Source: Nephrocerus scutellatus (lineage: Eukaryota > Arthropoda > Insecta > Diptera > Pipunculidae). From it: a stretch of DNA of 64,000 nucleotides. A program made the position numbers and the translations under genes. Positions 25,080-36,185 of this stretch are shown here, in pieces (the stretch's first letter is position 1; each line of letters starts with the position of its first letter). The DNA lies in contig OX352763.1 in the NCBI GenBank assembly GCA_947095585.1, forward strand, positions 47,521,481 to 47,585,480. The letters are read 5' to 3'. Below the pieces are notes generated by a model. It was not told the DNA's origin and did not search any database. It was given only the letters and a program-made list of their open reading frames with translations.

Positions 25080-26908
25080 ACTATCATTAGTACTGCTGAC
25101 TCCATCTTAGGCAGTAGTCGTAGAGATCGGAACGACTGGTTCGATGACGAATGTAAGCTAGCCACTGAACGTAAGAATGTTTCGTACCAAGCAATGCAAC
25201 AATCTCATAGAACGCGGGCACGCGAAGATGAATATAAAGAGCTCAGAAGATATGAGAAAACAGTTCACCGGCGAAAGAAAGCAGCCTGGGAGAAGAATCT
25301 CGTCCGTGAACTGGAACAGTACAGAGAGCAAGGACCGCACCAGGCGCGGAAGTTCTACCAAAGAGTCCGCGGTATGACGCAATATACACCGCGTTGCACA
25401 TACTGCAAGAACAAAGAGGGTAATCTGATCGCCGATCTTAAAGGCATCTTAGAGCGATGGGAAGAGCACTTTCATGATTTGCTAAATGGCCAGCTAACTG
25501 AGGAATTAGAGGCTCCACCAATGACCGAAGATCACACTATGCTGCCGCCACCAAGCATAGAAGAAGTTAGCAGAGCGATAAATCGGCTCAAAAATAATAA
25601 GGCCCTGAGATCTGATGGGATCACAGCGAAACTGATAAAAATAGGAGGCCACACATCACACCAAGCAATTCATGAAATAAAAGCGCAAGTATGGGAAGAA
25701 GAAGCTATGGCAGAAGACTATCGCGGTATAACTTTGTTGAGTACCGCGTATAACATTTTCTCCTCTATCCTTCAAGAGAGGATAGCCCCATACGCTAAAG
25801 TCATCATTGGTTCATACCAGTGTGACTTCATCCCAGGCAAATCAACAACTGATCAGATTTACACCCTAAGGCATGTGATGGAAAAATGTCTACAGTTTCA
25901 AAACTCACTACACCATCTTTTTATAGACTTTAAAGCCGCCTATGATAGCATAGACAGAGTATAACTTTTTGAAGCCATGAGAGAATTCGCCCAAAGAAAC
26001 TGACACGACTATGTAGGTTGACCATGACTAATGTTATAAGCTAAGTAAAAATATCCGGATCACTATCAAACCCATTCAACATCTATAACGGACTCCGAAA
26101 AGGGCATGGACTGGCCTGCGACCTCTTCAACCTGGCGTTGGAGAAAGTGATCCGAGACTCTGACGTAACGGCGAGCGGAACAATCCTCTATAAGTCCATT
26201 CAGATACTGGCTTACGCAGACGATATTGACATCGTTGGTGGAAACCCAAGAGCTGTACAGGAAGCTTTCATCCAGATAGAGCAGGCGCGAAATCTGGGGC
26301 TGCATATAAATGAGAGCAAAACAAAGTACATGGTGGCTACGTCTGCGAGTAGAAGATCCAACATTGGTCCCTTAAATCAAATAGTGGAGTGCGAATTTAA
26401 AGAATTTCAAATCCAGGAACTTAACCATAGCATCCAAGCTGCTGATATATAAGACAATGGTCATACCAGTACTTACATATGGATCAGAGACTTGGGTGCT
26501 TAGCAAAAAGCATTCTGACCTCTTAGCTGCGTTCGAGAGAAAAGTCTTACGGAGAATTGTTGGCCCCGTATGTGAGGAAGGACGATTCCGGAGACTCTAT
26601 AATGATGAGATCTACGAGCGTTACCGTGATGTCAACATCGTTAAGAAAATTAAGCTAGGTAGGCTCCGGTGGGCAGGACACTTAGCTCACATGAGCGAAG
26701 AGGATCCTGCTCAGAAAGTCCTTTGCGGTAGGATTTATGGAACACGACAGCGAGGCCGGCCAAGCCTATGCTGGAAGGATGGCGTAGACCAGGAGTTTAG
26801 GGATGCACAACTGGATGACATCGGCTCGAAATCGGGACCGGTGAAGAGACTTTTTGCGGGAGGCCTGGACCGGACCCCGGTTATAGAGCCAAATATGATG
26901 ATGATTTA
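25080..26908 (+). pseudogene. RTE-like non-LTR retrotransposon, 5'-truncated and disrupted
   Basis: The frame enters at about 25083 with NDWFDDECKLATERKN, the linker before the RT. RT parts follow: RAINRLKNNKALRSDGI, EDYRGITLLSTAYNIF, IIGSYQCDFIPGKSTTDQI, HHLFIDFKAAYDSID (motif A, about 25915-25955), a stop at 25962, NIYNGLRKGHGLACDLFNLA (about 26080-26135), ILAYADDIDIVGG (motif C, about 26200-26240), and VLTYGSETWVLSKKH to the C-terminus near 26905. A block is missing between WEEEAM and EDYRG and another near 26400. It ends in ATGATGATG, the short-repeat tail typical of RTE elements. AAAAAAGAAT-like sequence on both sides may be a target duplication. The insertion split a tandem array. Confidence 0.85.
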
Positions 26909-26911
26909 AAA

Positions 26912-27135
26912 AAGAATTACACGCGACACTCGTGACGCGCAACACGTGACACGCGTCACGTCATCGCAAGCCAAGTTTTAAAACAAGTATTTAAAAAATA
27001 TACACGCGCCACACGCAACCCGCGACACATGACACGCGTCAAGCACGCGCCACAAGTAATTTAAAAAAAAAACAAAAACACGCGCCACACGTGACGTGAC
27101 GCGCCTCACGTCATCGCAAGCCAAGCGCTTACCAA
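26912..27135. repeat. GC-rich tandem array, right part (about three units)
   Basis: It repeats the same CpG-rich and A/T half-units as 24838-25079, with one unit shortened near 27030-27060. It ends at about 27135 in GCGCTTACCAATTTTTTT. Confidence 0.85.
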
Positions 27136-27264
27136 TTTTTTTAAAATAAGTCCCATCAAATTCTGACTGGTAGAAGTCGCGATATACAACCGGACAAACG
27201 TACAACCCGACAACCCAACAACCCGACACACGTACGCTAGAAAAATGTTCTTGTCCTCTGATTA

Positions 27265-27300
27265 TTAGCTTCGCCCTTCGGGCTCCCAATACTTATTTGA
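27265..27300 (-). mobile_element. Possible Helitron 3' end
   Basis: On the minus strand the sequence reads GGGAGCCCGAAGGGCGAAGC then TAA followed by T. That is a short GC stem (GCCC/GGGC), then CTAA|T, as expected for a Helitron 3' end. The element body would extend to higher coordinates; no 5' end or coding part was identified. Confidence 0.35.
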
Positions 27301-28236
27301 AACAAAAAATAAAATAAAAAATAAAAAATATTTATTTTCAGTTATAAGTTATGTACCAACTTTTTATTTTTAACTTTTAAACTGATTTTTTTTATAGTAT
27401 AAAAAAAGTCTACATCTATGTCAGTGTCAGAAAAGATAAGATCATAGAAATTTTATTATTGCGTTACTGATATAGTTTGCTGTTGGTAGGCAAGATGTCC
27501 TATCAGGATTTTTTAAAGGGGTATCATCAAGTGCTTATCCAAATCCGAAAAAAAATAATATTTAAACATCTTATCGACTTACCACCATCAGTAGTCGACT
27601 TTAACGGTCCTTAAACTTAAGGGACGTGATTTACAAAATACTCTTAATTCTCTCGAATCATCGCCTCAAAAAACGATAACAATCGGGAAATTCAAAATGA
27701 ATATGTATTTCGTTTATGTACTCTATATCAGGACTCACCCTAAATTGACCATGTCGCCATTGTTTGGTGCGTAGTTACTGCACTCAGAAATGTAAATTTT
27801 TCAAGAACTTTATTGAAAATTAAATATTCAATTCAATGGGTTTTTAAGTGGTCAACCTCCCAGTGCGTATAGTACCTTTGAAATATGTATTCGTATGTCT
27901 AAAGTACGCCAGTTCAGCGACACACAAAGGTGAATTGATTCAGGATTTAAACTTATAAATATTAATAGCGTATACGTTATTTAAAAACTATAGAAAAGAA
28001 ACCATTTGTTGTATGATTCATACCAAGCAGATAACTACCTGGAGCTGTTAGCCTAATCTAAAAAAGCTATTCACTACATGTTATTTAAGATTTAAGCAAT
28101 TATCTATAATCTACATTGAATTTGTTTGCATTTTGCACATTTTTCTTTTTTTCCTTTCTGCATTGATTTCATAATGAGAGTGTGTCACGAAACAAATTGA
28201 AGAATAGCAAAAAATTAAATAAATATGTTTTGTTTT
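27301..28236. other. AT-rich non-coding sequence
   Basis: No gene recognised and no open frame with a known motif. Confidence 0.4.
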
Positions 28237-28638
28237 TTAATTCTCTATAATAACTTCGCGTGCCCGTGGCTGGCTGGCTGGCTAGCTGGTGGGCAGAATC
28301 TTGTGATCAATTTTTAACACACTTCCTAAAGCCCGATTTTATTACAATTTTGCACACATGTATATTTCCGGTGACAATACTTTCTATTAATTTGAGTGTA
28401 ATCGTGCCGCGGGGTCGGGGGGCTCCCAAACAAATTGTTTTCCCCATTTCATACTAAAATGACTGTGTTCTCTGTGCGTTTTGCGCTGTGAGCTGTGGGC
28501 AGCGCTGCTGGCTTTACGATTGGGGTTGTTTTGTTGTTGGGTTGCAGTGCTTCGTATGTGTTTTTGTATTTCAGCATTTATAGTCTAATTTAGTATACTT
28601 TGGTTATTAGAGAATTTACATGAAGAATTTTAAGTTTT
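28237..28638 (+). mobile_element. DINE-like element, short form with GCAGCGCTG module
   Basis: The head has (GGCT)n, one core unit, and then the non-tandem module (GCGCTGTGAGC, GGGCAGCGCTGCTGGC, TTGTTGTTGGGTTGCAG), and the tail TTATTAGAGAATTTACATGA. Its last T run passes straight into the head of the next element. Confidence 0.75.
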
Positions 28639-30041
28639 AAATTCTCTATATTAACTTCGCGTGCCCGTGGCTGGCGGGCTGGCTGGTGGGCAGAATCTTG
28701 TGATCAATTTTTAACACACTTCCTAAAGTCCGAATTTATTGAAATTTTGCACACATGCATATCTCCAATGACAACACTTTCTATTAAAAATTGGGGCCCC
28801 TCGGGCCACAGGGTTGGGGGGCGCCCATAAGAATATTTTACAAAATTTACCCGATTTTCTTCAATTTTTTTTAAACATGTATATCTACGACAGACAACAC
28901 TTTTTGTAAAAATTTTGAAGACCCCGGGCCCCTGGGTCGTGAGGCAATTTTTTTTATAAAAATTAACCCGATTTCTTCAAATTTTATTTTCATGTGTTTC
29001 TCTGACGGACAACACTTTTTGTAAAAATTCTGGGACCCGGGGTCGTGAGGCCCTATACATATTTATAAAAAAATTAACCCTATTTTCTTCTATTTCTATT
29101 TCTATTTTGGAGACCCCAGGCCACTTGGTCGTGGGGCCCCAAAATTTATTCAAATTTTATACACATATGTATCTCCGAGAGAAAACACGTTTTGTAAAAA
29201 TTTTGGAGACCCAGGGCCCTTGGGTCGTGAGTCCCTATACAAATTTTTTAAAAAAAATTAACCTGATTATCTTCATATATTATATCTCCGAAGGCCAAAA
29301 CTTTTTGAAAAATTTTTTGAGTGACCGGGCCCTGAGGTCCATATAAATTTTTTAAAAATTTTGCCTATTTTTTTAAATTTAATACACATATTTATCTCCG
29401 ATGGACAAAACTTTTGTTAAATTTTTGGAGTGAACGGGCCCTGAAGACGGAGGTATGCTCATATAAATGTTTTAAAAATAAGCCAGGTTTTCTTCAAATT
29501 TTAAACACATGGGTATCTCCTATGGAAAAAACTTTTTGTAAAATTCTTGTAGTGAACGGGGCCCTGAGGACCGAGGGGTACCCATAAATTTTTTTTAAAA
29601 ATTAGCCCGATTTCTTAAAATTTTAAGCACATGTGTATTTCCGATGGATAAAACGTTCTGTAAAATATTTGGAGTGAACGGGCCCTGAGGCGCGAAGTGT
29701 GCCCATTTAAATTTTTTAAAAATTGTATCTCCGATGGACAAAACTTTTTGTAAAATTTTTGGAGTGCCCGGACCCTGAGGTCCACGAGGCCCACATAAAT
29801 TTTTAAAAATGAGGCCGATTTTCTTCAAATTTTCAACTCCGATGACAACACTTCCTATTGAAACTTGGAAGTGATCGGGCCCAAAGGTCGGGGGCTCCCA
29901 TACACTTGTGTATCTCCGGTGACAAAAATTTTAAAGTAAAGTAAAGTAAGTAACGGTGCTCTTCTATTAATTTTTTCCAAATTACCCCGTTTTAAAAATT
30001 CCTTTTAGAGAATTTACATGATTTAATTTTTATGGGTTGAT
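28639..30041 (+). mobile_element. DINE-like element, long form
   Basis: The head has GGCTGGCGGGCTGG. The core then has about ten units, which change gradually from 'GGAGACCCCGGGCCCC...' types to 'GGAGTGAACGGGCCCTGAGG' types. The tail is TTTTAGAGAATTTACATGAT, then TTTTTATGGGTTG. It begins immediately after the preceding copy in the same orientation. Confidence 0.75.
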
Positions 30042-30379
30042 ATTTAAAAATGTACACACGCTAAAGGGATTTGCACCCTTATAATGCTTAGCACAGCGTG
30101 GGCGTTAGGAAATAAGGAAGAGGAACGTCACCAAAAAGTTTTAACGCGAGGTTCTGAATTCTAGTAGCTGCAATGAGGTCTATGGGGCACCTACCCAGAC
30201 AATACAGTTGTATTCCTCCCTAAGGTCTTTGCGTTATTTAGTTTTTAAAGAGATCTTTAGTTAGTAGCAATAACCCCTGTATTACAAAAACACATATCTT
30301 TGTCATATACGGAAATTCATTTCCATTTTACTTACATACACAGGTTTAAGCTGATCTGCCATAACAAAATAAAAAAATA
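30042..30379. other. Non-coding spacer
   Basis: Sequence between two DINE-like copies of opposite orientation. No gene or further repeat was recognised. Confidence 0.4.
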
Positions 30380-31282
30380 AAAAAAACAACCCATAAAAAT
30401 TTTCATGTAAGTTCTCTAATAGGAGATACATATATGTGTGCAAAGTTTGGACCGGGTTAATTTGGAAAAAATCAATATTAAAGCCCCCTTCACCTCAAAT
30501 TTTTTTCAAAAACTGTTCTTACCGGAGATACACATGTGTTAAAAAAATTTGTATGGGAAAACAATTCAAATCGAAAATTGAAAATTTTTTACAAAAAGTT
30601 CGGTCTATCGGTGATACACATATGTTTAAAATTTTAAGTAAATCAGGCTAATTTTAAAAACAAAATTGTATGGCCCCGCCCCCGAGCCCATTCGCTCCAA
30701 AAAAATTTACAAATCTTTTGTCAATCGGGATAAACATATGTTTAAAATTTGAAGAAAATCGGGCACCCCTCGGAACCTTAGGGCCCATTCGCTCAAAAAA
30801 TTTCCAAAAAGTTTTGTCCACCGGAGATACATTTGTATATACATAAAATTTTACCAAAACAGGGTTAATTTTTATTTTAAATTTGTATGAGGCCCCACGA
30901 CCTGACATCTGTGAAATTTTTACAATAAGTGTTGTCCATCATGTTTTTTTTTTTAAAAATTTGGTGGAGCCCCATGACTCTGTGACCCGGGGTCTCCAAA
31001 ATTTTTTCAAAAAGTGTTGTCCATCGAAGATACATACTTTTGTAAAATTTGAAGAAATTCGGGTTAATTTTTTCAAAAAATGTTTATGGGGCCCCATGAC
31101 CCTGGGGCCCAGGGTCTCCGATGGGCCCAAAATTTTAATAGAAAGTATTGTCACCGGAAATATACATGTGTTCAAAATTTCAATAAAATCGGGCTATGGG
31201 AAGTGGGTTAAAAGTTGATCAGAAACCAGCCAGCCAGCCAACCAGCCAGCCACGGGCACGCGAAGTTATTATAAAGAATTTT
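30380..31282 (-). mobile_element. DINE-like element, reverse orientation
   Basis: It opens with AACAACCCATAAAAATTTTC and GTAAGTTCTCTAATAGG (tail), followed by about six core units, and closes with AGCCAGCCAACCAGCCAGCC, ACGGGCACGCGAAGTTATTA and a slightly altered head end. Non-coding. Confidence 0.75.
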
Positions 31283-31321
31283 TAAAAAAATGCTTTTATT
31301 TATGCATAACTAGAAAATAAA

Positions 31322-31815
31322 ATAAAAAAAAACAACCCATAAAAATTAAAATTTTTCTTGTAAATTCTCTAATCGGGGATACACACACACACACACTGTT
31401 TGCTCGTCATCCACCAAATGACGCAGCGGCAGCGAACAGCGCTGCTCACAAAGCAAAGAGCTCAGACTTTGCCGTGATCTGATGCGATATAGCGATATTT
31501 AAAAATTGTATATTGTGGTCCCCAAGGGGCCGATCGCTCCAAATTTTTACAAAAAGTGTTTTCCATCGAAGACACACATGTGTACAAAATTTAAAGAAAA
31601 TCGGGTAAATTTTGTAAAATATTTGTGTGGGAGCCCCCCGACCCCGCGGCCCGAGGGGTCTCAAATTTTAATAGAAAGTGTTGTCATGGGAGGTATGCAT
31701 GTTTGCAAAATTTCAATAAAATCGGGCTGTAGGAAGTGGGTTAAAAATTGATCACAAGATTTGGCCAGCCAGCCAGCCAGCCACGGGCAAGTGAAGTTAA
31801 TATAGAGAATTTAAA
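31322..31815 (-). mobile_element. DINE-like element with (CA)n and GCAGCGGCAG module
   Basis: Tail ACAACCCATAAAAATTAAAA, a (CA)n run at about 31380-31396, a module (GACGCAGCGGCAGCGAACAG, CGCTGCTCACAAAGC), two core units, then the head GCCAGCCAGCCAGCCACGGG. It is the same variant as the plus-strand copy at 35680-36185, which has (GT)n at the equivalent place. Confidence 0.8.
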
Positions 31816-31914
31816 AATAGGTGGCAGATCAAGAGAAACAAGAACTATTATAAAATAAATTAAAATTGCTGGGATGTATTGTTAATGGAAAGCTGGAATA
31901 TTTGAAGCTTAAAA

Positions 31915-31969
31915 GAAACAACCCATAAAAATTAAAATTTTTCTTGTAAATTCTCTAATCGCTCTAATA
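31915..31969 (-). mobile_element. DINE-like tail fragment left of mariner
   Basis: AACAACCCATAAAAATTAAA to AATTCTCTAATCGCTCTAATA is a DINE-like tail in reverse orientation. It ends in the TA used by the mariner insertion. Confidence 0.7.
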
Positions 31970-33273
31970 AAGGGTGTTTTTTTAGGAGGTTTGTTTTTCC
32001 GATAGATGTCGTTTTATTTTATGACAGTTGTTTTGACAGCTCAAAGTGGCATTTCTACTTAGTATTGTTTGGCAAATCATTATGAATAGGTTAACTCCAG
32101 AACAACGTTTTCAAATCGTGGAAATTTATTTTCAAAATCAGTGTTCAATTAAAAATGTTTATAGAGCACTTCGTGAATTTTATGGTGCACATAATCGTCC
32201 GTCAGAGACCACCATAAAGAACGTAATTACCAAATTTCGGTCTACATTCACTCTTTTGGATGCCAAGCCACCGACAAGAATGAGAAGAGTTCGTACAGAA
32301 GAAAATATTGCTGTCGTTGAGGCCAGTGTCGAAGAAAACGACAATTTATCGATTCGTCGTCGTGCTCAGCAAATTGGACTTTGTCCATCGACTTTATGGA
32401 AAATTTTACGTAAAGATTTGGGTTTGGTGCCATACAAAATTCAATTGGTGCAAGAATTAAAGCCACACGGCCATCGTTTGCGCCGTGAATTCAGTGATTG
32501 GTCGTTAAATCAATTGAACGAACATCCATTTTTTTACCGTAAAATTCTCTTCAGTGATGAGGCGCATTTTTTGTTAAATGGATACGTCAACAAACAAAAT
32601 TGTCGCATTTGGAGCAAAGATAATCCACACGCCGTTCAAGAATTACCAATGCATCCTGATAAATGTACTGTTTGGTGCGGTCTATGGGCTGGTGGGATCA
32701 TCGGTCCATATTTCTTTAAAAATGAGGAAGGACGACGCGTTACCGTGAATGGAAATCGATACAGAACCATGTTAAATGAGTTTTTGTTGTCAAATCTTGA
32801 AGATATGGATATGGATGAAATGTGGTTTCAACAAGATGGTGCCACTTGCCATACAGCACGTGAAACAATCGACTTATTGAAAGAAACTTTCAACGACAAC
32901 ATTATTTCGAGAAATGGTCCGGTGAATTGGCCTCCGCGTTCGTGCGATTTGACGCCACTCGATTACTTTTTGTGGGGATACGTGAAGTCATTGGTTTATG
33001 TGGATAAACCTCAATCGATTGACGCTTTGGAAACCAATATTCAACGTGTCATTGCTGACATACGCCCTCAAATGCTTGAAAAAGTGCTGGAAAATTGGAC
33101 CTCCAGAATGACATTTGTGAAAAATAGTCGTGGTAGCCATATGCCAGAAATTGTGTTTAAATGTTAAATGCCAAAAAATTATCTACCAAATAAAAAAAAA
33201 TTTTGGTCATTTCATAATTTTATATGTGTTTTATTCAAAAAAAAAATCGGCAACCTCTTAAAAAAACACCCGT
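31970..33273 (+). mobile_element. Complete rosa-type mariner element, copy 1
   Basis: The element is 1304 bp between TA dinucleotides at 31968-31969 and 33274-33275. The ends are imperfect inverted repeats: AAGGGTGTTTTTTTAGGAGG on the left and, on the minus strand, ACGGGTGTTTTTTTAAGAGG on the right. It encloses one uninterrupted transposase frame. An AATAAA lies at about 33188. It is inserted in DINE-like sequence. It is almost identical to the element at 55560-56864. Confidence 0.92.
32082..33167 (+). CDS. Mariner rosa-family (DD41D) transposase, intact
   Basis: This is the cut-and-paste transposase of the enclosing mariner; it binds the terminal repeats and catalyses excision and insertion at TA in the nucleus. 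I chose the ATG at 32082 (MNRLTPEQRFQIVEIYF, 361 residues). An in-frame ATG 36 bases upstream would add a hydrophobic dozen residues unlike the family. An N-terminal HTH region covers about residues 1-110. The DDE/D domain has FSDEAHF (D159), WFQQDGATCH (D252) and CDLTPLDYFLWG (D294). The last two aspartates have 41 residues between them, the DD41D spacing reported for rosa mariners of tephritids. No stop or frameshift is present, so it could be functional. The protein differs from the second copy at four positions. Confidence 0.92.
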   Translation: MNRLTPEQRFQIVEIYFQNQCSIKNVYRALREFYGAHNRPSETTIKNVITKFRSTFTLLDAKPPTRMRRVRTEENIAVVEASVEENDNLSIRRRAQQIGLCPSTLWKILRKDLGLVPYKIQLVQELKPHGHRLRREFSDWSLNQLNEHPFFYRKILFSDEAHFLLNGYVNKQNCRIWSKDNPHAVQELPMHPDKCTVWCGLWAGGIIGPYFFKNEEGRRVTVNGNRYRTMLNEFLLSNLEDMDMDEMWFQQDGATCHTARETIDLLKETFNDNIISRNGPVNWPPRSCDLTPLDYFLWGYVKSLVYVDKPQSIDALETNIQRVIADIRPQMLEKVLENWTSRMTFVKNSRGSHMPEIVFKC

Positions 33274-33345
33274 TAGAAGAAAAATTTTAATTTTTATGGG
33301 TTGTTTTTTTAAATTCTCTATATTAACTTCGCGTGCACGTGGCAA
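33274..33345 (+). mobile_element. DINE-like tail then head, right of mariner
   Basis: GAAAAATTTTAATTTTTATG and GGTTGTTTTTTT form a DINE-like tail in plus orientation. It passes straight into a head (AAATTCTCTATATTAACTTC, then GCGTGCACGTGGC) that stops at about 33345 where the CCCCTCAAGA-type repeat begins. Confidence 0.65.
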
Positions 33346-33349
33346 TTCC

Positions 33350-34050
33350 CGCAAACCCTGTTCAAGATGCCTCTAAATGCCATCTCAAGACCTCGTCATG
33401 AGCACCCTCAAGACCCCCACGAGACCTTCCTCAAACCACCATAAAAATACCCTCAAGTCCCCTTTAAAACTCCTTCAAGACCCTTTTAACACGTCCTCAA
33501 AATCATCTCAAAACCCCATCAAGATCCCCATAAGACCCCCCTTCAAAACCCCCTTTCAATACCCTCTTTGAGACCCTATCAAGACCCCACCTGATATTCT
33601 TAAAACCCCGTTAGACCCCTCAAGACCCCCTCAAGAGCCTCTCAAAACCATCCACAACCACTTTAAGACCCAATATTGACCCATCAAGGGACCCCATTAA
33701 AAAACTATTAGGATTCTCTTAAGAGCCACTCAAGACCGCACTCAAGACACTCTCAAAACCCCCATAAGACCCCATGAAGACCCTCTCAAGACCCCACCAA
33801 GATTCTACTCATGATCCAAAACTTAAGACCCCATTCAAAAACCTCTTAGAACCACATCAAGACCCACCCAACACCCCCTCAAGACCCCCATCAATCCACT
33901 CAGGACCCCCTTAACGACTACCCACAAGACCCCTTAAGAACCCCTCAAGAAAAAAATAAAATCCCGTCAATACCCTACTTAACCTCCTTTTAAAAACAAC
34001 TCAAGACCCCCACAAGATCACCTCAAGACCCCGCAAGAACCCCTCAAGAA
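33350..34050. repeat. Degenerate CAAGACCCC-type low-complexity repeat
   Basis: About 700 bp of irregular units such as CCCCTCAAGACC, ACCCCATCAAGAC and CCCATAAGACCC, rich in A and C with few G or T on the plus strand. The unit spacing is about 10-20 bases and not strictly periodic. A 64-codon frame inside is a by-product. A shorter, related stretch is at 39086-39282. Confidence 0.85.
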
Positions 34051-35679
34051 ATGAAAGAATGAAAAAATCGTGACAGAATGACATATAATTCGAAAGACCG
34101 ACATATAGACAGAGGCAAGTTAATATATAAGCATTAAACAAAAACAACGCCAATCGCACCCAAAAAGGTGCGATGTGCGCGTTTTAAAATGTATCTATCA
34201 AAAAACTGTACACGTATACTTGGTCGGTCACAAGAAAAAATTTTGAATGCACACCGTGACACACGTACATGCCGTGCCTTTTCTCGAGTTTCATCAATAT
34301 ACTCGTTCAAAATCACCCTTTTGAAAGAGGCCCATATTGTAACCCCCTTCATATTCCAAATACGGTATTATTCTTGCAATTTGCATGGATAATAATTTTT
34401 AGCGAGCTGCCAATAATAGTGACAGGGCAATATATGTATCTGTTCTATAATTAAAATCATTCATTGTAGGTAGTTTGCAAATTTTCGTAACTGTATGAAA
34501 TTGACATGTGTGTCCTCTACCTTTAAATTGGGTCGCATTTGTACTATAAAATACACACTTACTATTAAGGTATAGGGTATTATATTTCTTTTTTATTGAA
34601 GGAAACGTAAAATCACAAACGGAAAATTAAAGACATAGTTCATTGCGTCTGCGCAGTGAATATTGCGTTGCAACATTTGCAGTTAAAAAGTATTTTGCAT
34701 CAACTTTCTCACGGTACCATAAAAAAATCGAAGATTTAAAGAAGTAACGGAAATAAATACATATATGCAAATACAAAGCATTGCAATCCGTAAAAATTTT
34801 AAAAATTTGCAATTCAAACATCTTTCTATTCTCTTCGTTATGGGTAACTTATGTTAACGCATTTAAAGAAAGGGTGAAAGCCGCACAATATACTGTCCTT
34901 GGATTGCAAATGTTAAACATGAAGAAGTTTTGGAATCCCACTTTACAAACTACATGAGATTTGTGCAACTTGCATGCTGTATGCAGACTGGAGCGAAAGG
35001 GTGAAATTTAAATCCACATACAAAGATGTGTCCCGAAGACCTATTGTCAAGAAGTAATTTGATTATTTTATATGCTTCAGCACTAAAGAGATTTGTCTAC
35101 TTTACAGACTTTCCCATTCGCATAGAAGTAGCCGAGTAAAGTTTTAATATCAATTACAGCAATTACCTGCTAAATATTTGCGAATTTTATAAATTCAAAA
35201 TGGTTTGACTTACGTATTAATGCATTAATGCTTACTTAATTAGTACAGTACAGTACACGGTAGAGAAAGTTTATTTTAATTCAATCCTGGTGTAGCATCT
35301 CATCACTTTATCGCGACAAAAATCTCCCAGGCAAGAAATAATTAAAATTTATTTTTTTTCGATATACGCACACATATAAAAAAATTGAAAAAAAAAATTA
35401 CAAGTCAATATTGGCCCACTGTTCTCCACTCTACATCTATTTCCGGTGCTCATTCACCATTAGAAGGAAGAAGTTCAGCCTCAGCGAAGATTATGACGAA
35501 ATAGGCACTCGAATGGATTGCACAAGGCAGTCGGAGTGTTGTTGTTATTTTCAAAAATGCGCCCCACGTTTTTAGTTATAGAATATGTATTACATTTAGT
35601 TCATGCCCATAGAAAAAAATATTTTCTTCTTTTTAGTCCAAAGAAAAGTTTTTAAAGTATCCATTAATTAACTCTTTTT
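34051..35679. other. Non-coding stretch
   Basis: No gene recognised. A perfect 8-bp inverted repeat (ATCGCACC, 6-base loop, GGTGCGAT) lies at about 34153-34175. Confidence 0.4.
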
Positions 35680-36185
35680 AAATTCTCTATATTAACTTCG
35701 CGTGCACGTGGCTGGCTGGTTGGCTGGCTGGCTGGCTGGTCAGATTTTCTGATAAATTTTTAGCCCACTTCCCATGGCCCGATTTTATTGAAATTTTGCA
35801 CACATGTATATTTCCGGTGACAATACTATTTAAATTTGAGGCCCCTCGGACCTCGGGTTCGGGGGGCTCCCACACAAATATTTTACAAAATTTACCCGAT
35901 TTTCTTTAAATTTTGTACACATGTGTGTCTTCGATGGAAAACACTTTTTGTAAAAATTTGGAGCGATCGGCCCCTTGGGGACCCCAATATACAATTTTTA
36001 AATATCGCTATATCGCATCAGATCACGGCAAAGTCTGAGCTCTGTGCTTTGTGAGCAGCGCTGTTCGCTGCCGCTGCGTAATTTGGTGGATGATTTTGCC
36101 ACAAGACGAGCACGCAGTGTGTGTGTGTGTATCTCCGATTAGAGAATTTACAAGAAAAATTTTAATTTTTATGGGTTGTTTTTTT
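35680..36185 (+). mobile_element. DINE-like element with GCAGCGCTG module and (GT)n
   Basis: Head with five GGCT-like units, two core units, then GAGCAGCGCTGTTCGCTGCC, GCTGCGTAATTTGGTGG, a (GT)n run at about 36117-36130, and the tail CCGATTAGAGAATTTACAAG. It is the mirror-orientation twin of 31322-31815. It abuts the next copy with no spacer. Confidence 0.8.

Noticed and set aside
32046..32081. Upstream ATG for the rosa transposase
   Set aside because: It would add a hydrophobic 12-residue start (MAFLLSIVWQII) not expected for the family; the next in-frame ATG gives the usual MNRLTPEQ start.
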